Shown: piece by piece, positions 40,056 through 50,873 of the stretch | Layout of the letters: the number at the start of each line of letters is the position of its first letter | Position numbering within the stretch: position 1 is the stretch's first letter | Position numbers and translations under genes: made by a program | Notes under the pieces: model-generated | What the model saw: only the letters and a program-made list of their open reading frames with translations | What the model was told of the DNA's origin: nothing | The model's database searches: none | From: JAWVFM01 sp963823245 | GTDB lineage: Bacteria; Actinomycetota; Thermoleophilia; Solirubrobacterales; 70-9 | Length of the DNA: 64,000 nt | Assembly (NCBI GenBank): GCA_963823245.1 | Contig: CAWGKQ010000008.1 | Span: 248,001 to 312,000, forward strand | Direction of reading: 5' to 3'

Positions 40056-40388
40056 ATGGCGCAGGAAAACCCGATAATGCGGCGATGGGCTGCAAGAGCC
40101 GTCCTCCTCCTCGTGCTCGTCGCCGGCTGCGGCAGCAGCGACTCCGGCAGCAGCACATCGACTACCGTCGCCAAGTTCGTGGATGCCGACACGTGGCGCC
40201 ACTGCTACCACGTCTTGCATGTTCACGGCATCCGGCCTCCGCGGACGCTGCCGTACACCGTGGACCAGTCGCGCCAGCCCGCTCACGCGGCCGCGTGGCG
40301 GCGGTGCCACCGGATCGCTCCCGATCGGTTTGGGCCACCACTGGGCAAGAATGTCAGCGGCCACATCGTTATTCATTCTCACCAGTAG
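40056..40388 (+). CDS. Lipoprotein with a captured SnoaL-type start
   Basis: 110 residues from ATG 40056 (MAQENP), or 103 from ATG 40077 (MRRWAARAVLLLVLVAGCGS). The second start gives a textbook lipoprotein signal with lipobox VAGC. The mature part is short: a Ser-rich linker (SSDSGSSTSTT), then ADTWRHCYHVLHVHGIRPPR and WRRCHRIAPDRFGPP with paired Cys and His. If translation starts at 40056, seven residues extend the signal peptide. The gene uses the conserved promoter of the SnoaL family, which is unlikely by chance. Confidence 0.75.
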   Translation: MAQENPIMRRWAARAVLLLVLVAGCGSSDSGSSTSTTVAKFVDADTWRHCYHVLHVHGIRPPRTLPYTVDQSRQPAHAAAWRRCHRIAPDRFGPPLGKNVSGHIVIHSHQ

Positions 40389-40469
40389 GCCCTCGTGAGA
40401 GGATCGAGGTCTAGGCTCCGTGTTGCCTGGACGTTCACGATCGGAGGCGGCGCCCGTGCAGCGCGTCTG

Positions 40470-40517
40470 CATGTACCAGGACCGGAAGCCCTCGAAGCCG
40501 CCGGGCTGCGGGACTAG
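40470..40517 (+). pseudogene. SnoaL-like unit, C-terminal remnant
   Basis: HVPGPEALEAAGLRD and TAG on the plus strand; nothing of the unit is left upstream. It follows the lipoprotein gene by about 80 bases, so a start module and a unit end again bracket a foreign gene. Confidence 0.65.
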
Positions 40518-40521
40518 GAGG

Positions 40522-40755
40522 TCGCCACCTACGTCGGCGTTGCTGCGGCTCGGCGTTCTCGACGACCACCGCGCCGGCGTCGTCCAGGTGCAAGCGCGCG
40601 ACGACCACCACGCTTTCGTCGCGCAGGGCGCAGACCTCGGCCCGCATCAGGTCGGGCTTCACGACGCCGCCCTATTGACCGCCTCACCGAAGCTCGGGGG
40701 CGTATCGGCCGGTGCCGGCTCGCGCGGCCCGCCGTCGAACTTCGGGCGCGAGCGC
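40522..40755 (-). pseudogene. Decayed head genes: scaffold end and 96-residue-protein start
   Basis: At 40659-40755 KFDGGPREPAPADTPPSFGE matches the scaffold end of the first element. GTG 40662 overlaps its stop and opens RAEVCALRDESVVVVARLHL, DDAGAVVVENAEP, matching the 96-residue protein. Both are truncated. This shows the second element once carried the same head module. Confidence 0.7.
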
Positions 40756-40770
40756 AGCGAGAGGGATGGG

Positions 40771-40965
40771 CGCTCGTGGCGCTCGATTGCGCGGTTGACA
40801 CGATGACGCCGGCCGGAGAGGCGATGGCGAACGTCCTCGCCACGTTCGCCCAGTTCGTATCGAACGATCGCCGACGCGCTCAATGCCGAGGGCGTGCCGA
40901 CCGTTCACGGTAGGCGCCAATGGTGGCCGGCGACGGTGCGCGCGGTGGCGGCGGCTCAGTCGTAG
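40771..40965 (+). pseudogene. Serine recombinase remnant, internal part missing
   Basis: LALDCAVDTMTPAGEAMANV and LATFAQF are the end of a resolvase/invertase catalytic domain. In another frame RTIADALNAEGVPTVHGR and QWWPATVRAVAAAQS are the C-terminal DNA-binding part. The block between them is absent. A different mobile gene from the tyrosine integrases. Confidence 0.65.
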
Positions 40966-41125
40966 CCGCCTAGCCCGCGTACAGCTCGTAGTCACGCGCT
41001 ACGCGGAGGTCCTTGACCGCTATCCGCTCAGTGAGCGAGGGGGGTGCTACTCCCGCAGCCCGACACCGCGATGCTGGGCGGACAGTCGTCCCCGCCCAGC
41101 TATCGCAGTGGCAGATTTGGGGCCG

Positions 41126-41569
41126 CTACTGAACGAAGATGAACGTCAGAAGCGTCGTCTTAATGCCGCCTCCACGGTGCCTGCTCAGGCCGTGAGCCTT
41201 CAGCTTGCCGGCGGCGCCGTTGAACGCTCCGGTGCCGCCGATGATCGGGATCCTCGATGGGTTCTTGTTCGCTCCCACGATGCCCTTCGCCTTCAGCGAG
41301 CCCTGGCCACGGAAGCGGGCGACGATCCTGATCCTCGCCGTATGCCGACGAGGGTGAAGCGTGAGTTTGATGACGTCGTGGCCGACGACGCGGTGCGTGG
41401 TGGGAAGCAACAGCCTCCCTCGCTGGATCAAGGTGTTGTGACCGGAGGGATGTCCCGAGGTGTCGACGTGGACGACGCTGAACCTCGTCTCCGTTCTGGC
41501 GCTCGCCGTCGCGGCGATCGCCGCAATCGCAACCGCGACCAGAGAAACCACTAGAAAGACCTTGCGCAT
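41126..41569 (-). CDS. Secreted allene-oxide-cyclase-barrel-like protein
   Basis: 147 residues. Signal peptide MRKVFLVVSLVAVAIAAIAA. The mature chain has the barrel motif of allene oxide cyclase/dirigent-like proteins: RFSVVHVDTSGHPSGHN, ARIRIVARFRGQGSLKAKGI and PIIGGTGAFNGAAGKLKAHG. In bacteria such proteins are secreted and of unknown role. Cargo of the second element, undamaged. Confidence 0.8.
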   Translation of the reverse strand: MRKVFLVVSLVAVAIAAIAATASARTETRFSVVHVDTSGHPSGHNTLIQRGRLLLPTTHRVVGHDVIKLTLHPRRHTARIRIVARFRGQGSLKAKGIVGANKNPSRIPIIGGTGAFNGAAGKLKAHGLSRHRGGGIKTTLLTFIFVQ

Positions 41570-41584
41570 TCCGTTGCCCTGCTT

Positions 41585-41673
41585 TCTCCCCGTGGAGGGG
41601 ATTGGGTTTGACTCTTGCGGCGCGAGCCTACAGGCCGCTGACGAGCGGTCAGCCTCGGCTTCTCCTGCGACAT
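41585..41673 (-). pseudogene. SnoaL-like unit, N-terminal remnant
   Basis: ATG 41673 three bases after the stop of unit l, then MSQEKPRLTARQRPVG with no further family match. Shows a third gene once followed m and l. Confidence 0.6.
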
Positions 41674-41676
41674 CGC

Positions 41677-42078
41677 CTACTCCGAGAGCCCGGCGGCCCG
41701 CAGAGCTTGGTCGCGGTCAAGGTAGTAGTCCGCCTCGACGATCAGGCCGTCTCGCAGGCGGTGAACGACGGCGAAGGACTGGGTGTACGGCGCGTCGCTC
41801 GCGCCCTCCCCGACCAAGCTCGTGCAGGCGACGAAGCGGCCGTCGCCGACGTCGATCAACTCGTCGAGGCGCACCTCGATCGGCCCGAGCAGCTCGATCA
41901 GGTCTCGCATCCGTTCGAGCGCCGCCGCACGGCCTTTGTAGACACCGGCATTGGGCCAGCCGGGCCCCTCGCGGTAGACGGCGTCCTCGGCCCAGAACTG
42001 CTCCGTCACAGCCGCCGGACCCGACTCGTTCCAGACCTCATAGGCCCGACGGATGTTGTCTGCGTCCTCCTTAGACAT
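41677..42078 (-). CDS. SnoaL/NTF2-like protein (unit l)
   Basis: 133 residues: MSKEDADNIRRAYEVWNESG, ERMRDLIELLGPIEVRLDEL, RLRDGLIVEADYYLDRDQAL and the end RAAGLSE. NTF2-like fold. It starts three bases after unit m and ends three bases before a remnant. Its start (MSKEDADN) is the most divergent of the complete units. Function unknown. Confidence 0.88.
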   Translation of the reverse strand: MSKEDADNIRRAYEVWNESGPAAVTEQFWAEDAVYREGPGWPNAGVYKGRAAALERMRDLIELLGPIEVRLDELIDVGDGRFVACTSLVGEGASDAPYTQSFAVVHRLRDGLIVEADYYLDRDQALRAAGLSE

Positions 42079-42081
42079 CGC

Positions 42082-42483
42082 CTACTCCGAGAGCCCGGCG
42101 GCTTCGAGGGCCTCGGCGTACTCCCAGAAGAACCGCATCTCGGCGATGCGTCCGCCCTCGAACCGGCAGGCGCCGAATACCTCCATCGTCACCGGCAGAT
42201 GGCTCTCGGCTCCTTCGGCGCCCCAGTTGAGGCGGAAGACGAACCGGTCGCCCTCCCCGGTGTGAGCCTCCTCCACGGAGACGTGACTGAGGCTCCAATC
42301 CTCACGCACCCGCCGCCACTCGTTGACGATGTCCGTGCGGCCCCTAAAGGGACCGGGCTCGGGCCAGCCATCCGGTGGCCAGGCAACGGCGTGCTCCGTC
42401 CAGTAGCCGCGGTAGCTCTCCCAGTCGGCGCCATCGAAGAACCGAAAGGCCTCGGCGAGAATCTCCACGTTCTCCCGCGACAT
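42082..42483 (-). CDS. SnoaL/NTF2-like protein (unit m)
   Basis: 133 residues from ATG 42483: MSRENVEILAEAFRFFDGAD, GYWTEHAVAWPPDGWPEPGP, GACRFEGGRIAEMRFFWEYA and the end EALEAAGLSE. NTF2-like fold with a tryptophan-rich first half. First gene of the set, directly after the start module. The last codons (TCGGAG, then TAG and GCG) place GGAG six bases from the start of unit l. Confidence 0.88.
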   Translation of the reverse strand: MSRENVEILAEAFRFFDGADWESYRGYWTEHAVAWPPDGWPEPGPFRGRTDIVNEWRRVREDWSLSHVSVEEAHTGEGDRFVFRLNWGAEGAESHLPVTMEVFGACRFEGGRIAEMRFFWEYAEALEAAGLSE

Positions 42484-42515
42484 CGCCCGCGCAGTATCTC
42501 GCGCCGCGAGTGGAG
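42484..42515 (-). promoter_or_regulatory. Conserved start module of unit m
   Basis: On the minus strand CGAGATACTGCGCGGGCG precedes ATG 42483. About 18 bases further upstream also match the isolated module at 34863, so these two descend from one longer copy. Confidence 0.6.
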
Positions 42516-42589
42516 CGCTGTGGCCTACCCCCCGGACCCTCAACGGACAACCCAAGACACCGACCGTCCCCCAGGTCTAGCCTTGCATC

Positions 42590-42763
42590 GTGCTCTGGGT
42601 GGCTATTGGAGCGTTGGTCCTTGCGATCCCGTTCGGCTACGCGATCAGCCGTACTCAGCCGGCCTGGGGACAGACGGTCGGATGGTTCGGGGGCTGGCTC
42701 GGTGCGGCGGTCGTCCTCTCGATGGGCGGCGCGCTCGTTTATGCGTTCGTACACGCCGTCTGA
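42590..42763 (+). CDS. Small two-helix membrane protein
   Basis: 57 residues from GTG 42590: LWVAIGALVLAIPFGYAI and GWLGAAVVLSMGGALVYAFV are two membrane helices joined by SRTQPAWGQTVGWFG. A good rho-independent terminator follows at 42821. No family recognised. Cargo of the second element. Confidence 0.6.
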   Translation: MLWVAIGALVLAIPFGYAISRTQPAWGQTVGWFGGWLGAAVVLSMGGALVYAFVHAV

Positions 42764-42820
42764 TTCACGCGGGGGACCTGTACTCGGCTGCTGTAGCCAC
42801 CCCGAACGAACCCTTCCCTC

Positions 42821-42845
42821 ACACCCGCTTACTACGGGTGTTTTG
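42821..42845 (+). terminator. Rho-independent terminator
   Basis: ACACCCG and CGGGTGT around CTTACTA, then TTTT. It ends the small membrane protein gene on the plus strand. Confidence 0.8.
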
Positions 42846-42891
42846 ATCATCCACGCCTCTTAGGGTCTCAGACGACGAGCGGGCTCCTCGC

Positions 42892-43152
42892 TCAGTCGTC
42901 CACGAGGAAGATGGTGCAGCCGGCCGCGTTCATCTCTCCCGCCACGGTCGAGGCGGCGTCGTAGGCAGCATCGGTGCCGGCCTGATCGCCCTTGTCGGCA
43001 AGGTAGTCGCCCTTCTCCTGCCACATGTCCGGCCGGTCGCCTATGGGCACGACCTCGATGTCCGGGTGGAACAGCTCGCGCCAGGTTTCCTTGTCGCCGC
43101 GTTCGAAGGCGGCGAACGCCCGACGCATCCGCTCGGCGTTTTCCTGCGACAT
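42892..43152 (-). CDS. SnoaL-like N-terminus joined to an unrelated C-terminus (unit n)
   Basis: 86 residues from ATG 43152 after the start module (43153-43172). The first 45 residues are a normal unit (MSQENAERMRRAFAAFERGD, TWRELFHPDIEVVPIGDRPD). Then the sequence changes to KGDYLADKGDQAGTDAAYDA and GEMNAAGCTIFLVDD, not an NTF2 fold. The stop is clean and the constant end is missing. Either a chimera made by recombination inside a unit, or a truncated unit read into foreign sequence. Confidence 0.65.
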   Translation of the reverse strand: MSQENAERMRRAFAAFERGDKETWRELFHPDIEVVPIGDRPDMWQEKGDYLADKGDQAGTDAAYDAASTVAGEMNAAGCTIFLVDD

Positions 43153-43175
43153 CGCCCGCGCAGTATCGCCGCTGG
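43153..43175 (-). promoter_or_regulatory. Conserved start module of unit n
   Basis: GGCGATACTGCGCGGGCG directly before ATG 43152 on the minus strand; same -10 box and spacing as the other modules. Confidence 0.6.
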
Positions 43176-43298
43176 GGCTCAGTCTCTTGGAGCGTGCTCG
43201 GCGGGGGTCTCGTCGACGAGTTCAGGGGCGACCTTGACCACGTTGCCGCAGCGGGCCATGCTCTTGAGCAGCTCGGTCACACAACGAGAGGGGGATCC

Positions 43299-43592
43299 CT
43301 ATTCCGGATGCCGGGGCCGGACCGCCCCTCGGCCGACAGCCGTCACTGTGCGATGCGGGTGCGCGCGGGGCGCGCACGTCGCTGGCTCGGAGCTCCGGGG
43401 GGCGTGCGGGTCGCGTCGTGGCCCCCGCGGGCCGCGTGGGATCGGATGCCGGCGTCGCGGTTCGCGATGGGATTGGTCGGGGGGCGCCTCGTCCTCTTCG
43501 CGCACCAACCGCCGAAGGGCCCAGGCGAAATAGACCAGGATCGCGACAGGGATAACCGACGGAAACAGGATCGAGAGCAGCGTGCCCTCCAC
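43299..43592 (-). CDS. Small membrane protein with an Arg/Pro-rich tail
   Basis: 97 residues from GTG 43592: one membrane helix near the N-terminus (LLSILFPSVIPVAILVYFAW), then ALRRLVREEDEAPPDQ and a long Arg/Pro-rich tail. The tail composition suggests that the true stop may lie earlier in another frame. No family. It is the last gene of the second element before the attachment repeat at 43850; nothing else is seen in 43593-43849. Confidence 0.45.
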   Translation of the reverse strand: MEGTLLSILFPSVIPVAILVYFAWALRRLVREEDEAPPDQSHREPRRRHPIPRGPRGPRRDPHAPRSSEPATCAPRAHPHRTVTAVGRGAVRPRHPE

Positions 43593-43849
43593 TCGTCGGA
43601 GTCTACACCGAGTCCGCGTCGACCACCGGCATTCTGGTGCCTCAAGCTCGTCATATCCGCCGTCATCGCACCGCATTCGGCAATCGTGCGGCGGCGCGCC
43701 AGCGCCTTAGAACTCGCCGGGTCATGGGTTGCTCCTTCAGCCTGAGCTTCACCCCCCATTCACCAGTTGTTCGCCAGTCAGACACCGGAACAACCGGACC
43801 CGACCGGGTAGATTCGTGCCTGAGTGGCTCCGACCGTGGCTAATCGCCA

Positions 43850-43892
43850 GATCCACGAGATCCCCGTTCTGGAGAGAATCGGCTACGCGTGA
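43850..43892. repeat. Right attachment repeat, original cyclo-ligase end (array 2, copy 3)
   Basis: IHEIPVLERIGYA and TGA. It differs from the two other copies in several bases, and its TGA overlaps the GTG of the alpha/beta hydrolase gene. It is therefore probably the chromosomal 3' end displaced by 13.6 kb of inserted DNA. Confidence 0.85.
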
Positions 43893-44913
43893 GCGCCACC
43901 GAGACAGCGGGCGGGCAGCCGCCCGAAGTCACGACTGCCGACGTCGGCCGGGTCGCTGACATCCTGGCCCGCAGCTGGGGTTTCACGTCGCCCCGCGCCG
44001 AGCTCCTCGACCCCACGCCGGCCGACGGGCCCGACCCCTACGGCAATCCCGATCCCGAATGGCTGCGGATCGACTGGCGCGAGCACCTGCGGACGGTCGT
44101 GGTCGAGGGCACCCCGATCAACTACGCCGAGATGGGTCCGACCGAGGGCGAGGACGGGCCCCCAATCGTCTTCGTGCACGGCCTCGGCGGCCGCTGGACG
44201 AACTGGCTCGAGAACATTCCGCACTTCGCCCGCCGCCGTCGCGTGCTGGCGCTCGACCTGCCCGGCTTCGGCCACTCGCCGCTCCCGAGCTGGGAGGTCA
44301 CGATCGAGGGCTTCGGCCGGGTCGTCCTGGGGTTCTGCCGCGAGGTCGGCGCCGAGGGCGGGGCCATCGTCGGGAACTCGATGGGCGGCTTCATCACCGC
44401 GGAGGCGGTGATCCAGAGCGCCGAGGCCTTCGACCGGCTTCGTGCTGGTCTCCGCGGCCGGGATCTCACACTCGCAGCTCCTCTCCGGCCCGACGATCAC
44501 CGCCGCGCAGATGATGACCGTCGTCACGCCCGCCATCCTGCGCATGCGCGGTCAGGCGCTGCGGCGGCCGGGGCTCAGGTTCCGCACCTTCGGCGGCGTG
44601 TTCCACAACCCGATGAAGCTCCGGACGGAGCTCCTGTGGGAGTTCGCCGAAGGGGCGGGGACCGAGGGCTTCCTCCCCGCCGTTCGCGGGCTGATCGGCT
44701 ACGACTTCCTCGACCGCCTCGAGAGCGTAGAGCTCCCCGCCCTGATCGTCTGGGGCCGCAACGACCGGATCGTCCCACCTGCCGATTCGGCAGGCTACGG
44801 GTCGCGCCTCCACAACTCGCGGACGGTGATCTACGACGCGCACGGGCCACTGCCCCATGGCGGAGCGGCCGGTGCGCTTCAACCGGGAGCTCGAGGCTTT
44901 CCTGGCTGGTTAG
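43889..44913 (+). CDS. Alpha/beta hydrolase, two frameshifts
   Basis: About 340 residues when joined; GTG 43889 overlaps the cyclo-ligase stop. The first frame gives IVFVHGLGGRWTNWLENIPH (oxyanion HG), LDLPGFGHSPLPSWE and the nucleophile elbow VGNSMGGFITAEA. After a shift near 44440 it reads LVSAAGISHSQLLSGP and LIVWGRNDRIVPPADS (Asp). After another near 44850 it ends with the His motif TGHCPMAERPVRFNRELEAF. The Ser-Asp-His triad is complete. Substrate unknown. Together with the cyclo-ligase it formed a coupled pair before element integration. Confidence 0.78.
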
Positions 44914-45008
44914 GGGGGTGCGCCGCCGGCGTTTGGGGATTTATCCGCGCTATAGCCGGTTCAATCCCCAAACGACGCGAAACCGCCCGGACCCCGGTCC
45001 CCTCGCTG

Positions 45009-46699
<1,691 letters not shown>

Positions 46700-46703
<4 letters not shown>

Positions 46704-47255
46704 GCGACCAAGGTCCTGCGGCTCGCACGCCACGCACGCAGGCGCTGGAGGTCGCGGCGCGCATGGCCCGGGTCGACCTGGCGGCCCGGCGCGTGCATGT
46801 TGGCCTCGGCGATCAGATCGCGCTCGGCGCCTCGCAGCGACATCCACTTCGCGAGCACGTCGTCGGCGTCGGGCAGCCGCTCGCCCATGCCGGGATCCGT
46901 GCGGTCCGGGAACCCCACGCAGTACTCGCTCAGGAGCTCTCCGGTCGCTGTGTCGTAGGCGATGATCGGCCGGTGCGGGTAGACCAGGTAGGCGTAGCGC
47001 TCGTCGGCACCCGCCACGCGTCAGAAAGCCAAGCTCGGCGTACATGGCGTACTCCTCGGGTGGAACGATGGAGCGCATGAGCTCCCGCGCCTTGCGCTCG
47101 GCGCGAAGCTCGCGCCCCGGGTCATAGCGAACGGGCGCGACGCTCTCCGGCGAGGCCGCGCGCCGGCGCCGCGCGGCTCCGAGCAGCGACGGGCCAAAGC
47201 CGGCGATCGCGAGCCCGGCGATCACGACGGCGCTGATCGCGACGGCGACGCTCAC
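46700..47255 (-). CDS. Membrane-anchored hypothetical protein, one frameshift
   Basis: About 184 residues from GTG 47255. N-terminal membrane helix (VAVAISAVVIAGLAIAGFGP), a basic linker, RELMRSIVPPEEYAMYAELG, then after a shift near 47025 AYLVYPHRPIIAYDTATGEL and a C-terminal LLSEYCVGFPDR...LAKWMSLRGAERDLIAEA. The span is one base more than a multiple of three. It is a conserved but unnamed actinobacterial type. Coupled at both ends: GTG with the stop of the 80-residue gene, TGA with the ilvD start. Confidence 0.7.
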
Positions 47256-47494
47256 CCGCCCGCGGCCGGTGGGAAGAAGACCACCCGCTCTGCATCGCGG
47301 GGGACCTCGGAGAAGTCGCGCACCAGGAGCGCCTCGCGGTGCGGTCCCGCGCTCGTCGGCACCGCCGCCTGCATCCCGAGGTCGAGCTGGCGCCGGAACT
47401 CCGCGACGAGCCGCTCCTCGTCGGAGGCGAGCTCGACGTCGCCCTCGGCGAGGAGGACGTCGCCGTGACCGGGCTTCATTCGGACGAGCTTCAC
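47252..47494 (-). CDS. Hypothetical protein (80 residues)
   Basis: MKLVRMKPGHGDVLLAEGDV, DEERLVAEFRRQLDLGMQAA, then HREALLVRDFSEVPRDAERV and VFFPPAAGG. A small alpha/beta domain with no known name. Start of the coupled run to ilvD; about 30 bases separate it from the thiD stop. Confidence 0.65.
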   Translation of the reverse strand: MKLVRMKPGHGDVLLAEGDVELASDEERLVAEFRRQLDLGMQAAVPTSAGPHREALLVRDFSEVPRDAERVVFFPPAAGG

Positions 47495-47526
47495 CGACCC
47501 GGATTATGTCAGCGGCTCGCAAGCGG

Positions 47527-48314
<788 letters not shown>

Positions 48315-48334
<20 letters not shown>

Positions 48335-49230
48335 CGTAGTGGCGCCCGGAGGGCCGTTCTGCGAGTAGAGCCCGCTCAGCGCCCGAGGCGACGTATCCCA
48401 CCAGCTCGAGCCTGGTGAGAGCGATCGCGACGTCGCGCCCCGGCAACCCCGTCCTCGCCGCGATCACGTCGGGCGCCTGGGCGCCGGCTTCCACCGCATC
48501 GAGACACCGGGGCCAGCTCGGGGTCGATCGCCGGCCCGGTCCGTCGCGCGCCGCCGGCGCCGACGCCGAACAGCAGGTCGAGCACGTCGGACGCCCCGGC
48601 GACGAGATGGGCGCCGTCGGCGAGCAGCGCGTTCGTTCCCGCCGAGACCCGGGAATGAACGGGGCCCGGGCACCGCCCCGACGGTGCGGTCGAGCTCATG
48701 CGCCGCGTTGGCCGTGATGGTCGAGCCCGAGGGCTGCGCGGCCTCGACCACGACGGTGACCTTCGCGATCGCGGCCATGATGCGATTGCGGGTGGGGAAC
48801 GACCACTTCTCCGGCGCCGTGCCCGGCGGGCGTTCCGAGATCGCCGCGCCCCGTTCGAGGATCCGGCGGTAGACCGGCGCCGCGCGCGGCCGGATAGATC
48901 ACGTCCGGCCCGCCGGCGAGCACGGCGATCGTCGTCCCGCCGGCCTCCAGGGCGCCCTTGTGGGCGGCCGCGTCGATCCCGTACGCCAGGCCGCTCACGA
49001 CCACGACGCTCGGCGGCGGCGAGGTCCCGTGCCAGCTCCCGAGCGATGCCGAGCCCGTACGGGGTCGCCCTGCGCGACCCGACGATGGTGACGGTCACGT
49101 CCGCGTCCGCCTCCGCGAGCGCCGCGCGCGATCCGGCCCCATGGAGGACCGCCGGCGAGGGATCCAGCCTCGGAAGCCCGTGATCGAGGTCGAGCAGCTG
49201 CGCGGGGTAGTCCGCGTCGCCGCGGGTCAC
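48315..49230 (-). pseudogene. dprA: DNA processing protein DprA, at least four frameshifts
   Basis: Pieces in order: VTIVGSRRATPYGLGIAREL (from GTG 49230), VVSGLAYGIDAAAHKGALEA and TIAVLAGGPDVIYPA, then SERPPGTAPEKWSFPTRNRI and VVVEAAQPSGSTITANAAHE, then SRVSAGTNALLADGAHLVAG, and a C-terminal winged-helix part APDVIAARTGLPGRDVAIAL to TGA 48315. Each junction changes frame. All domains of DprA/Smf (Rossmann fold with GSR and the C-terminal winged helix) are there, so the gene was recently whole. DprA loads RecA on incoming single strands in transformation. Errors in the consensus are as likely as true decay. Confidence 0.8.
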
Positions 49231-49245
49231 GCGACCAGAGCTCGC

Positions 49246-50758
49246 TCACGGCGCCCGCCCCGACACCGAGCGGCCCCGGAAGCTCAGCGCCTCCTCGACG
49301 TGCTCGTGCGGTGACGCGGTTCGCGGGCTCGAGGTCGGCGATCGTTCGCGCGAGCCGCAGCACGCGGTCGTACCCGCGGCCGCTCATTCCGAGCCTCCCG
49401 TAGCTCTCCTCGAGTGCCCGGCGCGCCGCGTCCTCGATCCTTCCCACCTCGCGGATCTCCGCTCCGCTCGTCTCCGCGTTGCGCCCGACCGGGCCCCGAG
49501 GCGGTGGGCCTGGCGATCGCGCGCCTCGACCACGCGCTCCCGGACCGCTGCCGAGCATTCGCCCTCGCGCTCCGACATCTCCTCCGCGCTCGGCCTCGCG
49601 ACCGTGACGATCGCATCGATGCGGTCGGCCAGAGCCCCGCTGATCCGGCGCTGATAGCGAAGCACGGCGGCGGGCGTGCACTCGCAACGGCCACTCTCAG
49701 GGCCATGGCCGCAAGGACAGGGATTGGTGGCGGCCGCCAGGATGAACCGGCAGGGCAGCTCGATCGCATGGCGCGCGCGGACAATCGCGACGGTCCCGTT
49801 CTCGAGCGGCTGGCGCAGTGCCTCGAGCGCGTCGCGCGGGAACTCCCCGAGCTCGTCGAGAAAGAGGACGCCCCGGTGCGCGAGCGTTATCTCCCCGGCC
49901 CGCGGCGGCGTGCCGCCGCCCACGAGCCCGGCGGTGGAGATCGTGTGATGCGGGGCCCGGAACGGGCGCAGCGTCGTGCCCGTGGCGCGGGGTGAGCGGC
50001 CGCAGGCGCTCGCGATCCGCAGGACCTCCACCGCCTCCGACTCGGACAGCGGCGGCAGGATCGACGGAATCCGCCGGGCGGCCATCGACTTGCCGGCGCC
50101 GGGCGGACCGACGAGCAGCACGTTGTGGGCGCCGGCGGCCGCGATCTCGAGCGCGCGCCGCAGGAACGACTGGCCCCGCAGGTCGCGGAGGTCGGGAAGC
50201 TCGATCCCGTTCGGGGAGAGCCGCAACGGCTCCGGGGGCGCAGGCTCGCCGTCCGTGCCGATCAGCGCAAGCTGCTGGAGCTTCGAGACGGGCAGGATGC
50301 GAAGCCCGCCGGCGAGCGCGGCCTCCGCGGCGTTCTCAGCGGGAACGGCCAGCGCCCGTGCGCCGGCCCCGCGCGCAGCCTCCGCCATGGCGAGCGCACC
50401 GCGAACGGCGCGGATCGACCCGTCGAGGGCCAGCTCACCGGCGAGGGCCAGCCCCTCGAGCTTCTCTGCGCCGAGCTGCTCGGAGGAGCCGAGGAGCGCG
50501 GCGGCGATTGCAAGGTCGAGCCCCGGCCCGCCCTTGCGGAGGTCGGCCGGCGCCAGGTTCGCCGTAATCCGCTGCTGCGGGAACTTGAACCCCGAGTTCT
50601 CGAGCGCCGAGCGCACCCGCTCGCGCGACTCTCGGATTGCCGTGTCGGGGAGGCCGACCAGCGAGAAGGCGGGTAGGCCCTGATGGACGTCGACCTCCAC
50701 CCGGACGGGCCGGGCCTCCACCCCGAGCGAGCGTGAACGTCTGCGCGCTGGCGAGCAC
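49246..50758 (-). CDS. comM: ComM/YifB family Mg chelatase-like AAA protein, frameshifts at both ends
   Basis: About 503 residues. GTG 50758 gives LASAQTFTL, then a shift near 50722 into GVEARPVRVEVDVHQGLPAF. The body is intact: NLAPADLRKGGPGLDLAIAA, Walker A LVGPPGAGKSMAARRIPSIL, FRAPHHTISTAGLVGGG, Walker B GVLFLDELGEF, NPCPCGHG. After shifts near 49520 and 49320 the end reads RLGMSGRGYDRVLRLARTIA and HEHVEEALSFRG. ComM is a hexameric helicase that aids branch migration during recombination of transformed DNA. It neighbours dprA as in most Actinobacteria. Confidence 0.88.
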
Positions 50759-50873
50759 ACCGCGACGCTAGGCCGCCGTGGCTCTCCGATGGCTCGTGAT
50801 TCGAGTCGGTTGAGGCGCGGAGTTGTGGCAATTCACGCACCACCGACGCGCCCTCCCGTCCTAGCTTCGAGCC

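Noticed and set aside
43182..43277. 31-codon frame on the minus strand (VTELLKSMARCGNVVKVAPE)
   Set aside because: Protein-like but very short, with no ribosome binding site.
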